Below are positions 1 through 12,080 of a stretch of DNA of 64,000 bases, in pieces. The stretch is from positions 35,718,591-35,782,590 of the forward strand of contig OZ024837.1 of the NCBI GenBank assembly GCA_964016985.1. The letters are read 5' to 3'. The DNA is from Anodontia alba. Taxonomy: Eukaryota; Mollusca; Bivalvia; Lucinida; Lucinidae. The stretch's first letter is position 1. Each line of letters begins with the position of its first letter. The notes below the pieces were generated by a model. It searched no databases. It had not been told where the DNA came from and saw nothing but the letters and a program-made list of their open reading frames with translations. The position numbers were made by a program, and so were the translations under genes.

Positions 1-205
1 AAAAAAAAACTGAAAATTTTCAGATAAAAACGTCTGATATTTTTCATATTTCTGCTCAAAGCATAGATTGTGGGTTCTCGAGTACCCACAATCTATGTTT
101 TTGAGCAGAAATAAGAAAAAAATGTATACCCCTGTAAACCCCAGTTTTACTATATAAAAGTGGGGTTTAATGGGGTCAAAATTATATAGGCATGTTTTCG
201 TGATG
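1..205. mobile_element. Hairpin MITE, family 1 (truncated at window start)
   Basis: The right part of a ~280 bp non-autonomous element ending ATGTTTTCGTGATG. It includes the internal palindrome TAGATTGTGGG...CCCACAATCTA, but the apex is reduced to TTCTCGAGTA; the GTTAGAACCGCC part of both arms is missing. This is one of about fourteen copies in the window. Confidence 0.8.
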
Positions 206-479
206 CAACTTTTGTGACTTTCTGTTTCTCTTCCTGTACATCAACCCCCTTCTGAAACTCTTCTACTCTAAAAAGAAAGAATTTACGCCCTTGGGAGCAA
301 ATTTTTCACTTTTAGAGTAGACAGGCTGCATTTTTGTTCCTTTTAGAGTGGACAGGGGGGCAAATTCTTTCCTCTTAGAGTAGAGTTCTTCTTTTGAAGA
401 GAGAAAAAAAACAATAATTTTGACAGGGTTGCCACCCCCTAAAAGTGTGTTCATTTCTCTTTAAACAACTTCAAAGGGA

Positions 480-1840
480 ACAAAATCTGATTAGAGTTTT
501 CCAAGTAAGATAGAACATAATAATACTGGCAAAGCCTTTTAAAATGAAGAAAATAGGAATAGCTTAAATCTAAACATTCACTCTTTTGGATGAATAGTAT
601 GAAAAAATGTGACAATTATCACTTTTTACGAAGGTCCATTGTCATCAAAAACCTTTTTGGAAAGCCTCTTAAGAAATAATCATATTTTGATATCAGGTTA
701 CTTGAAACGTATATATTCGCTCATTTGGATAAAAAAAAATCTGAAATATTGTGTAAATAGCAATACGAGTAATTTACATTTTTTGACAGGTCCGCGGTTA
801 TCAAAAACTTCGACTTTTGGGATTTTTTTTTTTTTTTTTTTTTTGTAATACTTTAGAATCAACAAAAATCGTCAATTTTTGACATCAGGAAAACTAAAAT
901 CTAAACATACACTCATAGGGATACAAATATGATTTTTTTTTTTTTTCAAACCAAACTACATCTTTGTTTCCATCACGAAAACATACATATAATTATGACC
1001 CCTTAAACCCCACTTTTATATAGTAAAACTGGATTTACATGGGTATATATTATCATTCTTATTTTGCTCAAACACATAGATTGTGGTACTCGTTAGAACC
1101 GCCTCGGCGAGGCGGTTCTAACGAGTACCCACAATCTATGTTTTGAGCAGAAATATGAAAAATGTCAGAGTTTTTTATCTAAACAAGTTCAGTTTTTGGA
1201 GGTGAAATTTTCTATGTATTTGAATAGGTGTGTTTTCGTTATGAAAAAGTCCACAGTTATCAAAAACTCAAATTTTGGGGAATCTTTTGAAAGCCTTTTA
1301 GAATGAAAAAAAATAATCATGTTTTGACATCAGATTGATTAAATTCAAAATATTCACTGGTTGGATAAAAAAAAAAAAAAAAAAATTAAATGCAAAACTG
1401 TTAAAGCAGCAAAAACGAAATCCTTTTCAACAAGTCCGAGGTCATCGGAAACTTCTATTTTTGGAACTTTTTCAGAAAGCGTTTTAAAAGGAAGGAAATC
1501 ATCATGTTTTGACATCAAGGTAACTAAAATGTAAAAATTAACTCATTTGGGCGGAAACTATGAAAAATTGTGAAAACAGCAATAAATCACGTTTTTCGAC
1601 AGTTCTGCGGTCTTAGAAATTATCAATTTTTATGATGATTTAGAAAGCCTTATAAAACCAAAGAATATCACCATGTTTTAACATCAAGATAAATAAATTT
1701 AAAAAATCACGCATTTGGATAAAAAATATCAAACATGGTGAAAACAGAAAAAAAAACATCTATTTCGACATGTTCGTGGTCATCGAAAACTTCGGTTTAT
1801 AGAATAAAAACAAAGAAATTATATAGCACATACTTTTATT
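480..1840. repeat. ~168 bp diverged tandem repeat
   Basis: Repeated units contain TTTTGACATCAGG, TAACTAAAATCTAAA, CACTCATTTGGAT and GTCCGCGGTCATC, about 168-170 bp apart (for example the GTC.GAGGTCATC block at 1435, 1603 and 1771). Interrupted by a family-1 MITE. T- and A-runs occur within. Confidence 0.75.
971..1243. mobile_element. Hairpin MITE, family 1
   Basis: Begins CATCACGAAAACATAC and ends GTGTTTTCGTTATG, an imperfect terminal inverted repeat. The centre is a near-perfect palindrome of about 48 bp per arm with apex GCCTCGGCGAGGC. It is inserted in the ~168 bp tandem repeat. Confidence 0.85.
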
Positions 1841-2049
1841 AAAAAAAAATATTTGGCACCATTGGGATCAGTTCAGACAAAAGGTTGCTGCAGACAATAT
1901 TACGTATAGGTAATCTGGTTGTTACCCAGGTAGCTTATTTGCAAATACAAATATTTTGGGGCCTCGGCGACTGTTCAAAGAAAGTCTGCGGAGTTTGTAG
2001 AATACGAGCCTGTAGCCCAGTCCTGCAGCCTAGCTGAATGTGTAAAATA

Positions 2050-4800
2050 AGGTATTAGTTCAGAGAACTTCCAGACAACTGCAGAGAAAGTTCTAGAACA
2101 ATATCCAGTAGCTCGGCACAATAACAAGGCTTAGGTGTTAGTTCAGAGAACTTCCAAAGCAGCCTGCTCTTGCTGACTGCAGTGAAATTTCTATAACAAC
2201 ATCCAGTAGCTCATCGTAATACCAAGGCTAAGGTCTTAGATCAGAGAACTGTCAAAGCAACCTATACCTGCTGACTGCAGTGACAATTCTAGAACAATAC
2301 CAAGTAGCTCGGCGTAATATCAAGCTTAAGGTGTTAGTTCAGAGAACTTTCTTAGCAGCCTGCAATTGCTAAGTGCAGTGAAATTTCTAGCACAATATCC
2401 AGTAATTCGGTTCAATACCAAGAGAACGTCCAAAGCAGCCTGCTCTTGCTGACTACAGTGAAAATTCTAGAACACTATCCAGTAGCTCGGCGCAATACCA
2501 AGGCTAAGGTCGCAGTTCAGAGAACTGTCAAAGCAACCTACACCTGCTGACTGCAGTGAAAATTCTAGAACAATATCCAGTAGCTCGGCGTAATATCAAG
2601 GCTAAGGTGTTAGTTCAGAGAACTGTCAAAGCAACCTGCACCTGCTGACTGCAGTGAAAATTCTAGAACAATATCCAGTTGCTTGGCGTAATATCAAGGC
2701 TAAGGTGTTAGTTAAGAGAACTGGCAAAGTAACTTGCACCTGCTGACTGCAGTGACAATTCTATAACAATATCCAGTAGCTCGGCGTAATATCAAGGCTA
2801 AGGTATTAGCTAAGAGAACTGTCAAAGCAACCTGTACCCGCTGACTGCAGTGATAATTCTAGAACAATACCAAGTAGTTCCGCGTTATATCAAGGCTAAG
2901 GTCTTAGTTCAGAGGACTTTCAAAACAGCCTGCAATTGCTAACTACAATGAAATGTCTGGCGCAATATCCAGTAATTCGGCTCAATACCAAGGCTAAGGT
3001 GTTTGTTCAGAGAACTTCCAAAGCAGCCTGCACTTGCTGACTGCAGTGAAAATTCTAGAACACTATCCAGTAGCTCGGCGCAATACCAAGGCTTAGGTCT
3101 TAGTTCAGAGAACTGTCAAAACAACCTGCACCTGCTGACTGCAGTGAAAATTCTAGAACAATATCAATTAGCTCGGCGCAATACCAAGGCTACGGTCTTA
3201 GTTCAGAGAACTGTCAAAGCAACCTGCATCTGTTGACTGCAGTGAAAATTCTAGAACAATATCTAGTAACTCCGCGTTATATCAAGGCTAAGGTGTTAGT
3301 TCAGAGAACTGTCAAATCAACCTGCACCTGCTGACTGCAGTGACAATTCTAGAACAATATCCAGTAGTTCGGCGTAATATCAGGGCTAAGGTCTTAGTTC
3401 ACAGAATTGTCAAAGCAACCTGCAGCTGCTAACTGCAGTGACAATTCTAGAACAATATCGACGTAATATCAAGGCGAAGGTGTTAGTTCAGAGAACGTCC
3501 AAAGCAGCCTGCCCTTGCTGACTGCAGTGAAAATTCTAGAACACTATCCAGTAGCTCGGAGCAATACCAAGGCTAAGGTCGCAGTTCAGAGAACTGTCAA
3601 AGTCACCTGCACCTGCTGACTGCAGTGAAAATTCTAGAACAATATCCAGTTGCTTGGCGTAATATCAAGGCTAAGGTGTTAGTTCAGAGAACTGTCAAAG
3701 CAACTTGCACCTGCTGACTGCAGTGACAATTCTATAACAATATCCAGTAGCTCGGCGTAATATCAAGGCTAAGGTATTAGCTCAGAGAACTGTCAAAGTA
3801 ACCTGCACCCGCTGACTGCAGTGACAATTCTAGAACAATACCAAGTAGCTCCGCGTTATATCAAGGCTACGGTCTTAGTTCAGAGAACTTTCAAAACAGC
3901 CTGCAATTGCTAACTGCAGTGAAATGTCTAGCACAATATCCAGGTATTCGGCTCAATACCAAGGCTAAGGTGTTAGTTCAGAGAACTTCCAAAGCAGCCT
4001 GCACTTGATGACTGCAGTGAAAATTCTAGAACACTATCCAGTAGCTCGGCGCAATACCAAGGCTAAGGTCTTGGTTCAGAGAACTGTCAAAGCAACCTGC
4101 ATCTGTTGACTGCAGTGAAAGTTCTAGAACAATATCTAGTAACTCCGCGTTATATCAAGGCTAAGGTATTAGTTCAGAGAACTGTCAAATCAACCTGCAC
4201 CTGCTGACTGCAGTGACAATTCTAGAACAATATCCAATAGCTCGGCGTAATATCAGGGCTAAGGTCTGAGTTCACAGAATTGTCACAGCAACCTGCAGCT
4301 GCTAACTGCAGTGACAATTCTAGAACAATATCGGCGTAATATCAAGGTGTTTGTTCAGAGAATTTTCAAAGCAGCCTGCACTTGGTTACTGCAGTGAATA
4401 TTCTAGAACATGACAAGTAGCTCGGCGTATTACTAAGGCTAAGGTGTTAGTTCAGAGAACTTCCAAAGCAGCCTGCACTTGCTGATTGCAGTGAAAATTC
4501 TAGAACAATATCCAGTAGCTCGGCGTAATACCAAGGCTAAGGTGTAAGTTTAGAGAACCTTTGCATAAGCTTGCACAGCCTGCAGCCAGTGACTTTTGCA
4601 ACTGTCCATGAAGACTCATAATTCTAGAACAATATCCAGTAGCTCGGCGTAATACCAAGGCTAAGGTGTTAGTTTAGAGAACCTTTGCATAAGCTTGCAC
4701 AGCCTGCAGCCAGTGACTTTTGCAACTGTCCATGAAGACTCATAATTCTAGAATAATATCCGGTAGCTCAAGCTAGCATTAAAACGGGTTAAGGTGTTAG
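2050..4800. repeat. 98 bp satellite array with higher-order structure
   Basis: About 27 tandem monomers of ~98 bp, marked by GTTCAGAGAACTGTCAAAG, CTGACTGCAGTGA, AATTCTAGAACAATATCC and AGCTCGGCGTAATATC. Diagnostic variants recur: the GTCGCAGTTCAG variant sits at 2509 and 3578, 1069 bp (11 monomers) apart. Another variant pair (ATCTAGTAACTCCGCG at 3261 and 4134) is 873 bp apart, exactly two monomers shorter. The last two monomers are a 124 bp form with an insert (AACCTTTGCATAAGC). Open frames here are by-products of the repeat. Confidence 0.95.
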
Positions 4801-4890
4801 TTCAGACAAACCCGGAATACAATTTTGACCCAAAGGCAGCAGACAGTGTTTCACAGTTGCTTATAAGAAAGTGTCCAGTAACCCAGCTTT

Positions 4891-5168
4891 CATTACGAAA
4901 ACAAGCCTATTCAAATATACTGAAAATTTTACCACTAAAAAATGAAAATTTTCAGATAAAAAATTTTGATATTTTTTTTATTTCTGCTCAAAACATAGAT
5001 TATGGTACTCGTTAGAACCGCCTCGACGAGGCGGTTCTAACGAGTACCCACAATCTATGTTTTGAGCAGAAATAAGAAAAATAATATATACCCCTGTAAA
5101 CCCCAGTTTTTACTATATAAAAGTGGGGCTTAAGGGGGTTAAAATTATACAGGCGTGTTTTCGTGATG
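4891..5168. mobile_element. Hairpin MITE, family 1
   Basis: Full-length, from CATTACGAAAACAAGC to GTTTTCGTGATG, with palindrome apex GCCTCGACGAGGC. It sits just after the 98 bp satellite. Confidence 0.85.
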
Positions 5169-5379
5169 AAACTGTGGCTGAGGACATCTGCCTTAGGTAT
5201 TGCAGATATGCATTTAGAACTAAAATGCCATTAAACAGTGCAGTCTAAGCAGAATAAATGGCAGAATATATTTAGATTATACAAAAAGAACAATAAAATG
5301 ATGTTGAGCAGATCCTTGCAAAGATTTACAATCTTTAGGTGGCTGCCCGGGGGCTGGTGGCGGTTAACAAAGAAGAAAG

Positions 5380-5870
5380 TAAGCTAAAAAAGGGAAGAGA
5401 AAAATCCAGGGAGTGCCACAATCACAAACCGCAGCCCTTCCCAGACACTAAGAGGAAGAGAAAACCCGACAATTCCAAACAAGCACAAATCGAACAAACG
5501 TATGAAAAGCACTAAGATTAGCTCTCTCTTCCCGAAGCGCGGTAATCGTGATGCTAAAAAGACTGAAAAACACAAGAACAAAATGACACAAAGTAAGACA
5601 TAAAACAAATCGCCTCGTAGAATAAACCACAAAGCAACAAAGAGTAAGACTAATACCGGGACCACCGCCTTAAAACTGTCAGTAGAGTAAACCACCGGGG
5701 GGGGGGGTTAAAGCACTTTTACAGCTAGCCAACTTCATCCTGGGTCCCGATGCCACTCTTAATACAGAAATACATAAAAATTCGGTTCGCATAAAGGCTT
5801 CCAACTCAGTCAATGCATCAAAGCGAAAACATAAAAATTATCTACTGTGTCTTGTTCCAAGCAAGTAAAG
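5380..5870 (-). mobile_element. Retroelement terminal repeat and 3' end fragment
   Basis: On the minus strand this matches the repeated terminal unit seen at 8110-8575: CATCGGGACCCAGG, a C-rich run, CTACTGACAG, CCCGGTATTAGTC, TTATTCTACGAGGCG, GGGAAGGGCTGCGG and TGTGGCACTCCCTGGA. It also includes the upstream UTR (CGCTTTGATGCATTGAC). Only an end fragment is present. Confidence 0.8.
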
Positions 5871-6061
5871 AGGCAAACTGACAAACTGGCCAACTTACCT
5901 TGATGGCTTTAGAATTGATTAACAGTATACAATAATAGTGCCATTTTAGCAACAGAGGTTCTATTGTACATTTGAAGATCCCGATAAAATGGACCTCCGG
6001 AAGGCAGCTTCTGTCATCCTCATATTAAAACATACTCTGCTGACATTACCCAAATCTGTCT

Positions 6062-6545
6062 CAATAATAATTGTTGATGGCTATGCTTCACTCTTTAATT
6101 GCATGACGGCAGTTCGGGCCTCAGACTCAATGACGGCCTCTTCGTAAATCTTTGACCAGTGGGTTGGTGCTTGACGATATGTCTTTGGCTTGGCCCTCCG
6201 TGGTTCAACTATTGATTTTCATTTACTCTGGCACACAATAGAATTAGCCATGGGTACTCATCCTTGTTTATCATAGTAAACAATTAGATTTTTTTATGTT
6301 TTCGCTTTGATGCATTGACTGAATTGGGAGCCTTTATGCGAACCGAATTTTTATGTATTTCTGTATAAACAGTAGCATCGGGACCCAGGGTGAAGTTAGC
6401 TGGCTGTAAAAGTGCTTTTAACACTCCCGTCCCGCCCACCCCGTCCATCCCCCGGGTAGTTTATTCTACTGACCGTTCTAAGCCGGAGGTCCTGGTGTTG
6501 TCCTTACTCTTTGTAGCTCTTTGCAGCTTTGTGGATCCTGCATTG
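6062..6545 (+). mobile_element. Retroelement 3' UTR plus partial terminal repeat
   Basis: Begins in the UTR found after the reverse-transcriptase frame in other copies (TTGTTGATGGCTATGC, AATGACGGCCTCTTCG) and continues into the terminal repeat (CATCGGGACCCAGGG). It breaks off after GTCCTTACTCTTTG. Confidence 0.75.
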
Positions 6546-6706
6546 CTTTCTGTTTTGTTTTGTTTTTCTATATGTGTTGCGATGCAATCATTGTGGTTAC
6601 CGGCTTCGACAGCTGCCCTCTTTCTGTTTTACTAGTTGTGTTGTGATGCTAGCATTTTGGTCACCTTCAATAGCTGCCCATTTTGTTTTCTGTTTTACTA
6701 GTTGTG

Positions 6707-8620
6707 ATTAAGAGTGGCATCGGGATCCAGGGTGAAGTTAGTCGGCTGTAAAAATGCTTTAAACGCCTCGGTGGTTTATTCTACTGACCGCTGTAAGGCG
6801 GTGGTCCGGGTGTTAGTCTTACTCTTTGTTGCTTTGTGGTGTATTCTACGAGGCGATTTGTTTTAGTCTTGCCTTATGTTATTTGGTTATTGTGTTTTTC
6901 AGTCCTTTTAGCATTGCGATTACCTCGTTTGGGTAAGAGAGGAGAGCTAATCTTAGTGCTTTTCGTATGTTTGTTAGATTTGCGCTTGTTTGGTTTTGTC
7001 TGTCTCCTCTTCCTCTTGGTATTTGGGAAGGGCTGCGGCTTACTTTTTGGATAATATTTTTATTAGATTTGGAACTAAATTTTATAGGCGAACTACTGGT
7101 ATTCCGATGGGAACTAATTTTGCTCCTCTTGTTGCAGATTTGTTTCGTTTTTGTTATGAGAGAAGTTTCATGAAGTCTCTCTCACGTGAAAATCAGGCTG
7201 ACATTATTGAGGCTTTCAATTCAACTTCAAGACACCTTGATAATTTATTAACTATTGACAATATTTACTTTGACCAAATGGTGGACCGCATATACCCTAC
7301 AGAACTCCATTTAAATAGAGCAAATTCTTCCGATACCGAGGCACCTTTTTGGGATTTGAATGTATGTATATCTAATGGTACAGTTCCACCAAAATTTATG
7401 ATAAACAGGACGATTTTGATTTCGATATAGTCAAGTTCCCTCATCTGGAGGACGTACCTCATATGGCGTGTATATATCAACATATTAGATTCGCCATAGC
7501 TTCTTCAAATCTTAGTGACTTTAACTACCGTAATAAAGCTGTTACTGCCAAACTTCTTAGGCAGGATTATCGTTATTTTAAACTTCGTAAGGCGTTTTCG
7601 AAATTTTATCGCAGACACAGTGCCTTGGTAGAAAAATATAGCGTCAGTCTGAAAACATTTCTGCTACAAGGTATATCGGAACCAGAATTTTACGGTGACT
7701 TAGTGTATAGATTTAGAAAAATTTTCGGAGCAATTCAGAAAATTTATTAACCGTTATAAAAGAATTGGCTATAGCCTGGATATTATGTGGCAAACTGCAT
7801 GCCTAATTATCAACCCAATAATTGTTGATGGCTATGCTTCACTCTTTAATTGCACGACGGCGGTTCGGGACTCAGACTCAATGACGGCCTCTTCGTAAAA
7901 CTTTAACCAGTGAGTTGGGGCTTGATGATATGTCTTTGGGTTGGCCCGCCGTGGTTCAACTATTGGTTTTCATTTACTCTGGCATACAGTTGAATTAGCC
8001 ATGAGTACTCGTCTTTGGGTTATTATAGTGATTAGTTTGATTTCTTTGTTTTCGCTTTGACGCATTGACTGAGTCGGGAGCCTTTATGCGACTCGAATTT
8101 TTATGTATTTCTGTATTAAGAGTAGCATCGGGACCCAGGGTGAAGTTGTCTGGCTGTAAAAGTGCTTTAACACCCCCCACCCCCGTGAAGTTGTCTGGCT
8201 GTGAAAGTGCTCTAACAAACACACACACACGCCTCGCTCTCGCCCCCCCCCCCCCCCCCCCCCTCGATGGTTTACTCTACTGACCGTTTTAAGGCGGTGG
8301 TCCCGGTGTTAGTCTTTCTTTTTGTTGCTTTGTGGTTTATTCTACGAGGCGATTTGTTTTATGTCTTACCTTTTTGTCATTTTGTTCTTGTGTTTTTTCA
8401 GTCCTTTTAGCATTGCGATTACCTCGCTTGGGGAAGAGAGAGCTAATCTTAGTGCTTTTCGTACGTTTGTTCGATTTGTGCTTGTTTGGATTTGTCGGTT
8501 TTCACTTCCTCGTGGTGCCTGGGAAGGGCTGCGGTTTGTGATTGTGGCACTCCCTGGACTTTTCTCTTACCTTTTTTTTGTAATTGTGGCACTTCCTGTG
8601 ACTTTTCTCTTACATTTTAT
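6707..8620 (+). mobile_element. Retroelement copy with direct terminal repeats and partial reverse transcriptase (Penelope-like?)
   Basis: A ~340 bp unit (6707-7047) recurs in direct orientation at 8110-8575; it bounds a partial reverse-transcriptase region and UTR, like the pseudo-LTRs of Penelope-like elements. The coding part (7047-7750) joins abruptly to the first unit, so the N-terminal half is deleted. Recognisable pieces are the GIPMGTNFAPLVADL fingers/palm motif, the region where the catalytic YLDDL should be (here HLDNLL, so catalytic Asp residues are changed), and a C-terminal stretch (KAFSKFYRRHSALVEKY). A frame break near 7430 separates the two parts. The copy is dead. Assignment to the Penelope-like class is my best inference; no GIY-YIG endonuclease was seen. 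Confidence 0.8.
7047..7750 (+). pseudogene. Reverse transcriptase fragment
   Basis: The coding remnant of the 6707-8620 element in two open parts, 7047-7430 and about 7434-7750. The frame shifts between them near a KFMINR/FDFDIV junction. Motifs seen are GTNFAPLVADL, DTEAPFWDLNVCI, and a tail with ISEPEFYGDLVYRFRKI. The normal catalytic dyad is replaced (DN), so it is not expected to be active. No polymerase upstream of the fingers motif remains. Confidence 0.8.
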
Positions 8621-8639
8621 ATTTGCAGTAAACATTAAA

Positions 8640-9150
8640 ATAATGATATTTAAAAGAAAAAACACATCATATATGTAACATTATCAAAACAGCAAGAAAA
8701 TATTCAAATTTTCGACACTTCTGTAGACATCACAATCTTTCAATTTTGGGATTTTTAGAAAGACTTTTAAACTGAAGAAAATAATCATGTTTTGACATCA
8801 GGATAACTAAAATCTGAAAATTAACTCATCTGGAGAAAAATATGAAAACTAGTAAAAACAGCAAAAAAATCCCCTTTTTCGACCGGTCCGCGGTCATCAA
8901 AAGCTTCCATTATGGGATCTTTTCAGACAGCCTTTTGAAATTAGGAAAAATATCAGGTTTTGTGATTAGGATAATTAGAGTCTAAGAATTCACTCATTTG
9001 GACATGTCAACGGTCATTGAAAGCCCAGTGGTTAAGGATTTATTTTTTGCAAAACCTTTTTAAATAAAAAAAAATACATCATGTTTTGACATCAGGATAA
9101 CCAAAATCTAAACAGTCACTCATTTGGATGAAAAATAAATACGAAAAATT
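8640..9150. repeat. ~168 bp diverged tandem repeat, second block
   Basis: The same units as at 480-1840 (TTTTGACATCAGGATAAC; GGTCCGCGGTCATC), about three copies. Confidence 0.7.
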
Positions 9151-9203
9151 ATTCTTACGACATAAAAGTCGCAACAAAGGAATGAAGCATAGCTGAAAAA
9201 AAA

Positions 9204-9285
9204 TCCCAGTAATTTGATGGGATTTGAACCCGGTCTGTCCGGATAAAATACCAATACTCTAACCGCTGAGCCTAAGAGTCCACAC
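9204..9285 (-). repeat. tRNA-like SINE head or tRNA relic
   Basis: On the minus strand a box A-like GGCTCAGCGGTTAGAG and a box B-like GGTTCAAATCC are spaced as in tRNA genes. The stems do not close convincingly into a cloverleaf, and T-rich sequence follows. This points to a SINE head rather than a functional tRNA. Confidence 0.45.
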
Positions 9286-10149
9286 TCTGACGCACTTGTC
9301 AGGGATTGAATATATATCTACAAGCTATGTGTAATCTGCCAAGGCAGATAAGCGAATGTAGAGTGCTAGGTCGTAACACCCAACTTTTCAAGGAAGTCAT
9401 CATTATGATGACGAGAACCTATTTTCGGCGTAGTAAAGTCCGATCTCGGACGAGCCCTCAATTTCTGTTACGAGTCAGGCGTAATGAGAAAGGAATGGAA
9501 GTAAAACCTGCGACAAGCTTTAACATGATTTACAATGTTTATGAACAACAAAAAAATAAGACAATGTGAAAATACAAAAATATAAGTAAATCATTTTTTT
9601 TATCACAAACTCCCTCAGAAATATTCCACAAGAATTTCTAAAATAGATACTTTAAATAACAGTTTCCGATCCCAAAATTTGAAGTTCCTGAATTCAGAGT
9701 TTAATTCCAGAATGAATAAAATATAAAAGCAATCCAATATAGAATAATTTCCGATGAAAGTAAACAAAGATACCCTTATGAAAATCTTTTTCCTGTATAT
9801 AGTATCAAAGAACATCCTAGAGAAAGAATTTGCTAGAGGCATCACTCAATTTCTAGTTTTTGTCGAGAATATTCTAAATGTTCTATGACATGCCAAAATA
9901 GCTGAATCAAGAAAGCTCCATAAACTTCTTAAAAATTCTCAAATCTTCTAAACATTCCCGAATGTTCTAGGACTGTACAGAATGTTCTACAGGCTTCCAT
10001 TACCTTCAATAAAAGAAGTTTCTAAAAGTTTCAAGAGAATTCATGAACATTTCATTTCTTCTACAAAGTTCTAACGGGAATAAAAACAACTTGTGATTGT
10101 AAACAGGATTTTCCAGAAAGTTCTATAGAAACTTGCAGTGAACTTGAAA
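9286..10149. other. No gene seen; TTC/GAA-word-rich segment
   Basis: No supported exon. From 9840 to 10130 the sequence is dense in TTCTA/TAGAA words (AATGTTCTA, AGAATGTTCTAC, AGAAAGTTCTATAGAA), loosely like degenerate heat-shock element units, but the spacing is not regular. Confidence 0.4.
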
Positions 10150-10460
10150 CAAATGATATTTTAAAGAATTAAACATCTTATATATAATATTATCAAACCA
10201 GCAAAAACAATGTCAATTTTTCGACTTTCCCGTGACCATCGAAAACCCTAAATTTTGGAAAGCCTTCCAAACTGAAGAAAATCATCATGTTTTGACATCA
10301 GGATAACTAAAATCCGAAAATTAACTGGATGAAAAATATGACTAGTGAAAATATCGAAAATCCCTTTTTTCGACATGTCCACGGTCATCAAAAACTTAAC
10401 TTTTTGAATTTGTCATAGAAAGCCTTTAAAACGAAGAAAATTATCAGATTTTGTCATCCT
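10150..10460. repeat. ~168 bp diverged tandem repeat, third block
   Basis: About two units with CGACTTTCCCGTGACCATC and TTTTGACATCAGGATAAC, homologous to the blocks at 0.5-1.8 and 8.6-9.2 kb. Confidence 0.65.
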
Positions 10461-10635
10461 TGTTTTTAGGTAGAGTCAGTCTTTACAAGGAGATGATTTA
10501 TATGAAATGTAAAGAAATATCTGAAAAAAAATATAGAAAATACAATAATGCCAATTGCTCCTGTTGTGATTGGTGCTTTGAGTGTTAAAATGTCCTCAAT
10601 TACTGTATTAACACTAACTATTCAGGCTTACCATG

Positions 10636-10765
10636 GTCCTGTTTTGAGTTGAGTTGGAGTTTTATGGCCCAGACAAGACTGGTAAGGTCATAATGAACGT
10701 GTCAGTTAACATACTCGCACTTTTCCTGGGCAGGTTTACTTCTCTGAGCAGTAGCTGTTAACCAG
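10636..10765 (-). mobile_element. SINE tail fragment, diverged
   Basis: GAGTTGGAGTTTTATGGCC, the CCTGGGCAGGTTTAC block and AGCAGTAGCTGTTAACCAG match the 3' half of the SINE family in order. Confidence 0.5.
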
Positions 10766-11045
10766 TAATCCATGCACTTACTTTTGTCAGTAAGAACTTA
10801 CATTGATGATTGCCTGTAATTTTTACTATGAAATTATATAAATTGCAAGTACAGGTAGTTATGATTGTGTTGTGGTTTTTATGCATATAAAATGAGTTGG
10901 CATACAGATTATAACACAGCATACTGTTGATCTGCTAAAAATAATTCAATAATGAAAACAAAAAGTATCAGTAAAACATAAACATGTAAATTAAATCATG
11001 TTAATTAAATCAGGCCTAACATTTAAAAAAACTAGTTAAGGGGAC

Positions 11046-11230
11046 TTGATACACTTGGAAAATTTTCCGTCATTTTTATGCGAGGGAGGTAACTTTTGTA
11101 ACTACCTGCTCGGTTTGCTGTACACTAAACCGCTTCGGAAAAGAAATCTACCATTAAAGGAAAGAATTTTGGAGCAAATTCTTTCCTTTTATAGTATACA
11201 AATTTTCAGAAGGAAACAAAAACCATTTTG
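11046..11230. repeat. Dispersed repeat, GGAGCAAATTCTTTC family
   Basis: A ~180 bp repeat with AACTTTTGTGAC, TTTGCT, AAAGAATTT and GGAGCAAATTCTTTC. Related copies are at 240-420, 21460-21660, 29560-29760 and 57560-57740. Confidence 0.55.
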
Positions 11231-12047
11231 AGAGTTGTCCATCTGAAAGAGTATTCATTGCCCTTAATGCCACATGACAAAGTGATTCTTCGTGCTAGCT
11301 AGCAGTTTATTCATCCCATTATGATAAAGCAAACAGTAGTTGATTGTGGACAAACCTCTGTATAGTATGATAAAGTAGAATAAAAAAAGGATATCTAAAG
11401 CATTTCCCATGTCAAGGAAATAACGGTGTATGTCAGTTGTATTAAGTATTCTTTATCAATTTGACCAGCAGAATGATTTTCAAAAGTAACAGTGAAAATC
11501 AAGTAAAAACAAATGCCTATGTTATAATCTGTATATGAGGCTGTCTGAGAGAATAACAACATTTTTTTGTGTGAACGCTGATCAGTTTGTGAACATTAAT
11601 CAGTTTGTCATACTTCAACACTCTGTAGGTATTTACAAAATTTGAAGACTCTGGCTCGCTTAGGAGCTGAGAAATGTGTGACGAAATATGTTATTTGAAA
11701 GAAAGAAGACATTGACCAATAAAGGGAATGAAAGCATAAGGAAGCTGAATCTCTCTTACACAATACCCAATGTTTGTACCAAATTTCAAAATCTTAGGTG
11801 CAGAAGTTCCTGAGATATCTTTGATTGAAGAAAATCTTACACACAGACAAACAGTTACGGAACAGTAAGAAAAATATTCAAAATTTTGCCCGTTGAAATT
11901 TTTGCCCAGTATGCTAAGCATTAATTAGCTTTAGTCTGACCTGTTCATATGGTGCATAAAGACCTTGTGAAAAGAACCATTTGCAATTCTGACAAACAAT
12001 GAAAGCCCATATTAGATTGCATACATGTACAGTGTGATTGAGGTGTT

Positions 12048-12080
<33 letters not shown>

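Noticed and set aside
3003..3236. Open frame in the satellite
   Set aside because: The translation simply repeats with the 98 bp monomer, so it is a by-product.
2050..4800. CRISPR array
   Set aside because: The units are contiguous 98 bp monomers without repeat-spacer alternation, and the DNA is eukaryotic.
5384..5695. Hydrophobic ~100-codon frames (also at 8322-8678 and 33204-33404) suggesting a membrane protein
   Set aside because: They lie in the T-rich terminal repeat of the retroelement, differ in frame between copies, and are not conserved as protein.
8110..8575. Hammerhead ribozyme in the retroelement terminal repeat
   Set aside because: I looked for the CTGATGA...GAAA core known from Penelope-like pseudo-LTRs on both strands and did not see it; a covariance-model search would be needed to exclude a diverged form.
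9204..9285. A functional tRNA gene
   Set aside because: Boxes A and B are present, but a clean cloverleaf could not be drawn by eye; a SINE head is more likely.
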